Notes under the pieces: generated by a model | Databases searched by the model: none | What the model saw: only the letters and a program-made list of their open reading frames with translations | Told to the model about the DNA's origin: nothing | Translations under genes and position numbers: made by a program | Shown: positions 63,214 through 64,000 of the stretch, piece by piece | Numbering within the stretch: position 1 is the first letter of the stretch | Layout: every line of letters begins with the position of its first letter | Source of the DNA: Paenibacillus kribbensis | Lineage (GTDB): Bacteria > Bacillota > Bacilli > Paenibacillales > Paenibacillaceae | NCBI RefSeq assembly: GCF_002240415.1 | Contig: NZ_CP020028.1 | Location: 4,179,501 to 4,243,500, forward strand | Length of the DNA stretch: 64,000 bases | Direction of reading: 5' to 3'

Positions 63214-64000
63214 TTAGTTCAATGTTTTGGAGGCCAGCCATTCCATCATCGTTGTTTTCTTTCCGTTAATCAGCTTCGATACTTCGTTGTTATACACGTA
63301 AATCCAGGACCAGTGGCCATTGTATTCATACGGTGTTTTGTCGCTTTTCTTGTACAAGCCGGAAGTATCCACTACGTTGTCAAATAACGACATATGAACA
63401 TCCTTTGCTCCGGCATTCACTAAACGGTTGTAGGTCGGAATCATATAATCGTTAGGCGGCACTATGGTGTCGGTTTTGGCGGCCACAAACCAGATCGGCA
63501 GGTTCTTCATTTCGTTAATTTGTTCATCGGTTATAAGGCTATCCTTCAAGGCTTCACACACAACCATAGCTGCTGCAAAATAATCTTTATAATCACGGAT
63601 CATCAGCATAGTCATGTAACCGCCGTTGGAGTCTCCGCCAATGTAGATTCGATCTGTATCAATGTCTTTGTTCTTGGCCACATAATCCTTAATTAAGGAC
63701 ATCAATGCTTGCTCATATTTGGAGGTTCCGTCTCCAAAGTCTGTGAAACCATCCATCCAGTAGGTTGGAGTCTGAGGTGCCAACACATAAGCCCCGCCAA
63801 AATAGGATTGAATTTCCTTAGAAGCAAAATTCGCAGCTTTATTGCCGGCAATCGGAATCGTTGGATCTGTGCCTCCCTCTCCCATACCGTGCAGCCAGAT
63901 CACTAGAGGGTTTTTCACTTTGTCTTTTGCTGGCGCATAGTCCGCATAGGTTAAAGTAACCCCGTCAAAAGAAGCTTTGCCGGTTTTAAATTGATCTACA
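63214..64000 (-). CDS. Alpha/beta-hydrolase esterase, C-terminal part (cut by window edge)
   Basis: About 262 residues ending at 63214; the frame stays open to base 64000, so the N-terminus lies outside. The oxyanion region is VIWLHGMGEGG, the nucleophile Ser lies in GGDSNGGYM, an Asp in AAKTDTIVPP, and the catalytic His probably in NGHWSWIYV. It resembles phospholipase/carboxylesterase or polymer-esterase-type secreted hydrolases of Paenibacillus. The visible upstream residues (DGVTLTYADYAPAKDK) look like an exported-enzyme domain start. Substrate unknown. Confidence 0.82.
   Translation of the reverse strand, partial: VDQFKTGKASFDGVTLTYADYAPAKDKVKNPLVIWLHGMGEGGTDPTIPIAGNKAANFASKEIQSYFGGAYVLAPQTPTYWMDGFTDFGDGTSKYEQALMSLIKDYVAKNKDIDTDRIYIGGDSNGGYMTMLMIRDYKDYFAAAMVVCEALKDSLITDEQINEMKNLPIWFVAAKTDTIVPPNDYMIPTYNRLVNAGAKDVHMSLFDNVVDTSGLYKKSDKTPYEYNGHWSWIYVYNNEVSKLINGKKTTMMEWLASKTLN

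Overview
The window looks like a stretch of a low-to-mid GC Firmicutes chromosome, most likely Paenibacillus (P. polymyxa-like). Reasons are the Gram-positive Shine-Dalgarno sites before most genes, lipoprotein signals, sporulation genes (cmpA, a spoVB-like flippase, ydcC), the alr/ndoAI/ndoA/tex/sprT neighbourhood shared with Bacillus subtilis but without the sigB cluster between ndoA and tex, and clustered tRNAs. No phage, insertion sequence or CRISPR array was seen. I assigned 62 protein genes (two cut by the window edges), 6 tRNAs and 2 riboswitches.

1-16 kb is mainly ion transport. From the left: a cut CpaE/TadZ-like ATPase, a tiny His-rich protein, a KdpD-like protein made of two KdpD sensor halves with no histidine kinase, an mntABCD-type manganese/zinc ABC operon, small hypothetical genes and mntH. 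The kdp operon follows on the minus strand: c-di-AMP (ydaO) riboswitch plus terminator, an unknown 131-aa gene, a 35-aa membrane ORF, then kdpF, kdpA, kdpB and kdpC. The layout fits c-di-AMP shutting off high-affinity K+ uptake.

16-24 kb holds a glutathione peroxidase with an OhrR-like operator, two near-identical tRNA-Leu(GAG) genes enclosing an orphan ureF-like gene with two perfect GlnR/TnrA boxes, three small XRE regulators (one frameshifted at an A8 run) and a MarR regulator. Then come tRNA-Lys and tRNA-Glu, a DeoR regulator with a HAD phosphatase, and tRNA-Ser and tRNA-Asn.

24-36 kb carries sprT/cmpA, tex, the ndoAI-ndoA toxin-antitoxin pair, alr, the ydcC lipoprotein and a LysE exporter. 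An Fe-siderophore binding lipoprotein with a Fur box comes next, followed by an AraC regulator fused to a paralogous binding domain, and fhs.

36-57 kb carries a two-component system with a BcrAB-like ABC exporter, an FMN-riboswitch-controlled EamA transporter, a chemoreceptor, a carboxylesterase, GbsR with a two-gene glycine betaine importer, a TetR/HlyD/ABC-2 export operon and a ugpAEB-like sugar importer.

57-64 kb is envelope related: a polysaccharide deacetylase, then a compact run of His/Lys-rich LPKTG mini-protein, class F-like sortase, amidase_6 protein and SpoVB/MurJ-like flippase. The window ends with an AHSA1-like protein, a YmaF-like His/Cys repeat protein and a cut esterase. The most unusual items are the kdp leader genes with the kinase-less double KdpD, the sortase cassette whose substrate lacks a membrane anchor, and the nitrogen-box ureF with a likely CTG start.
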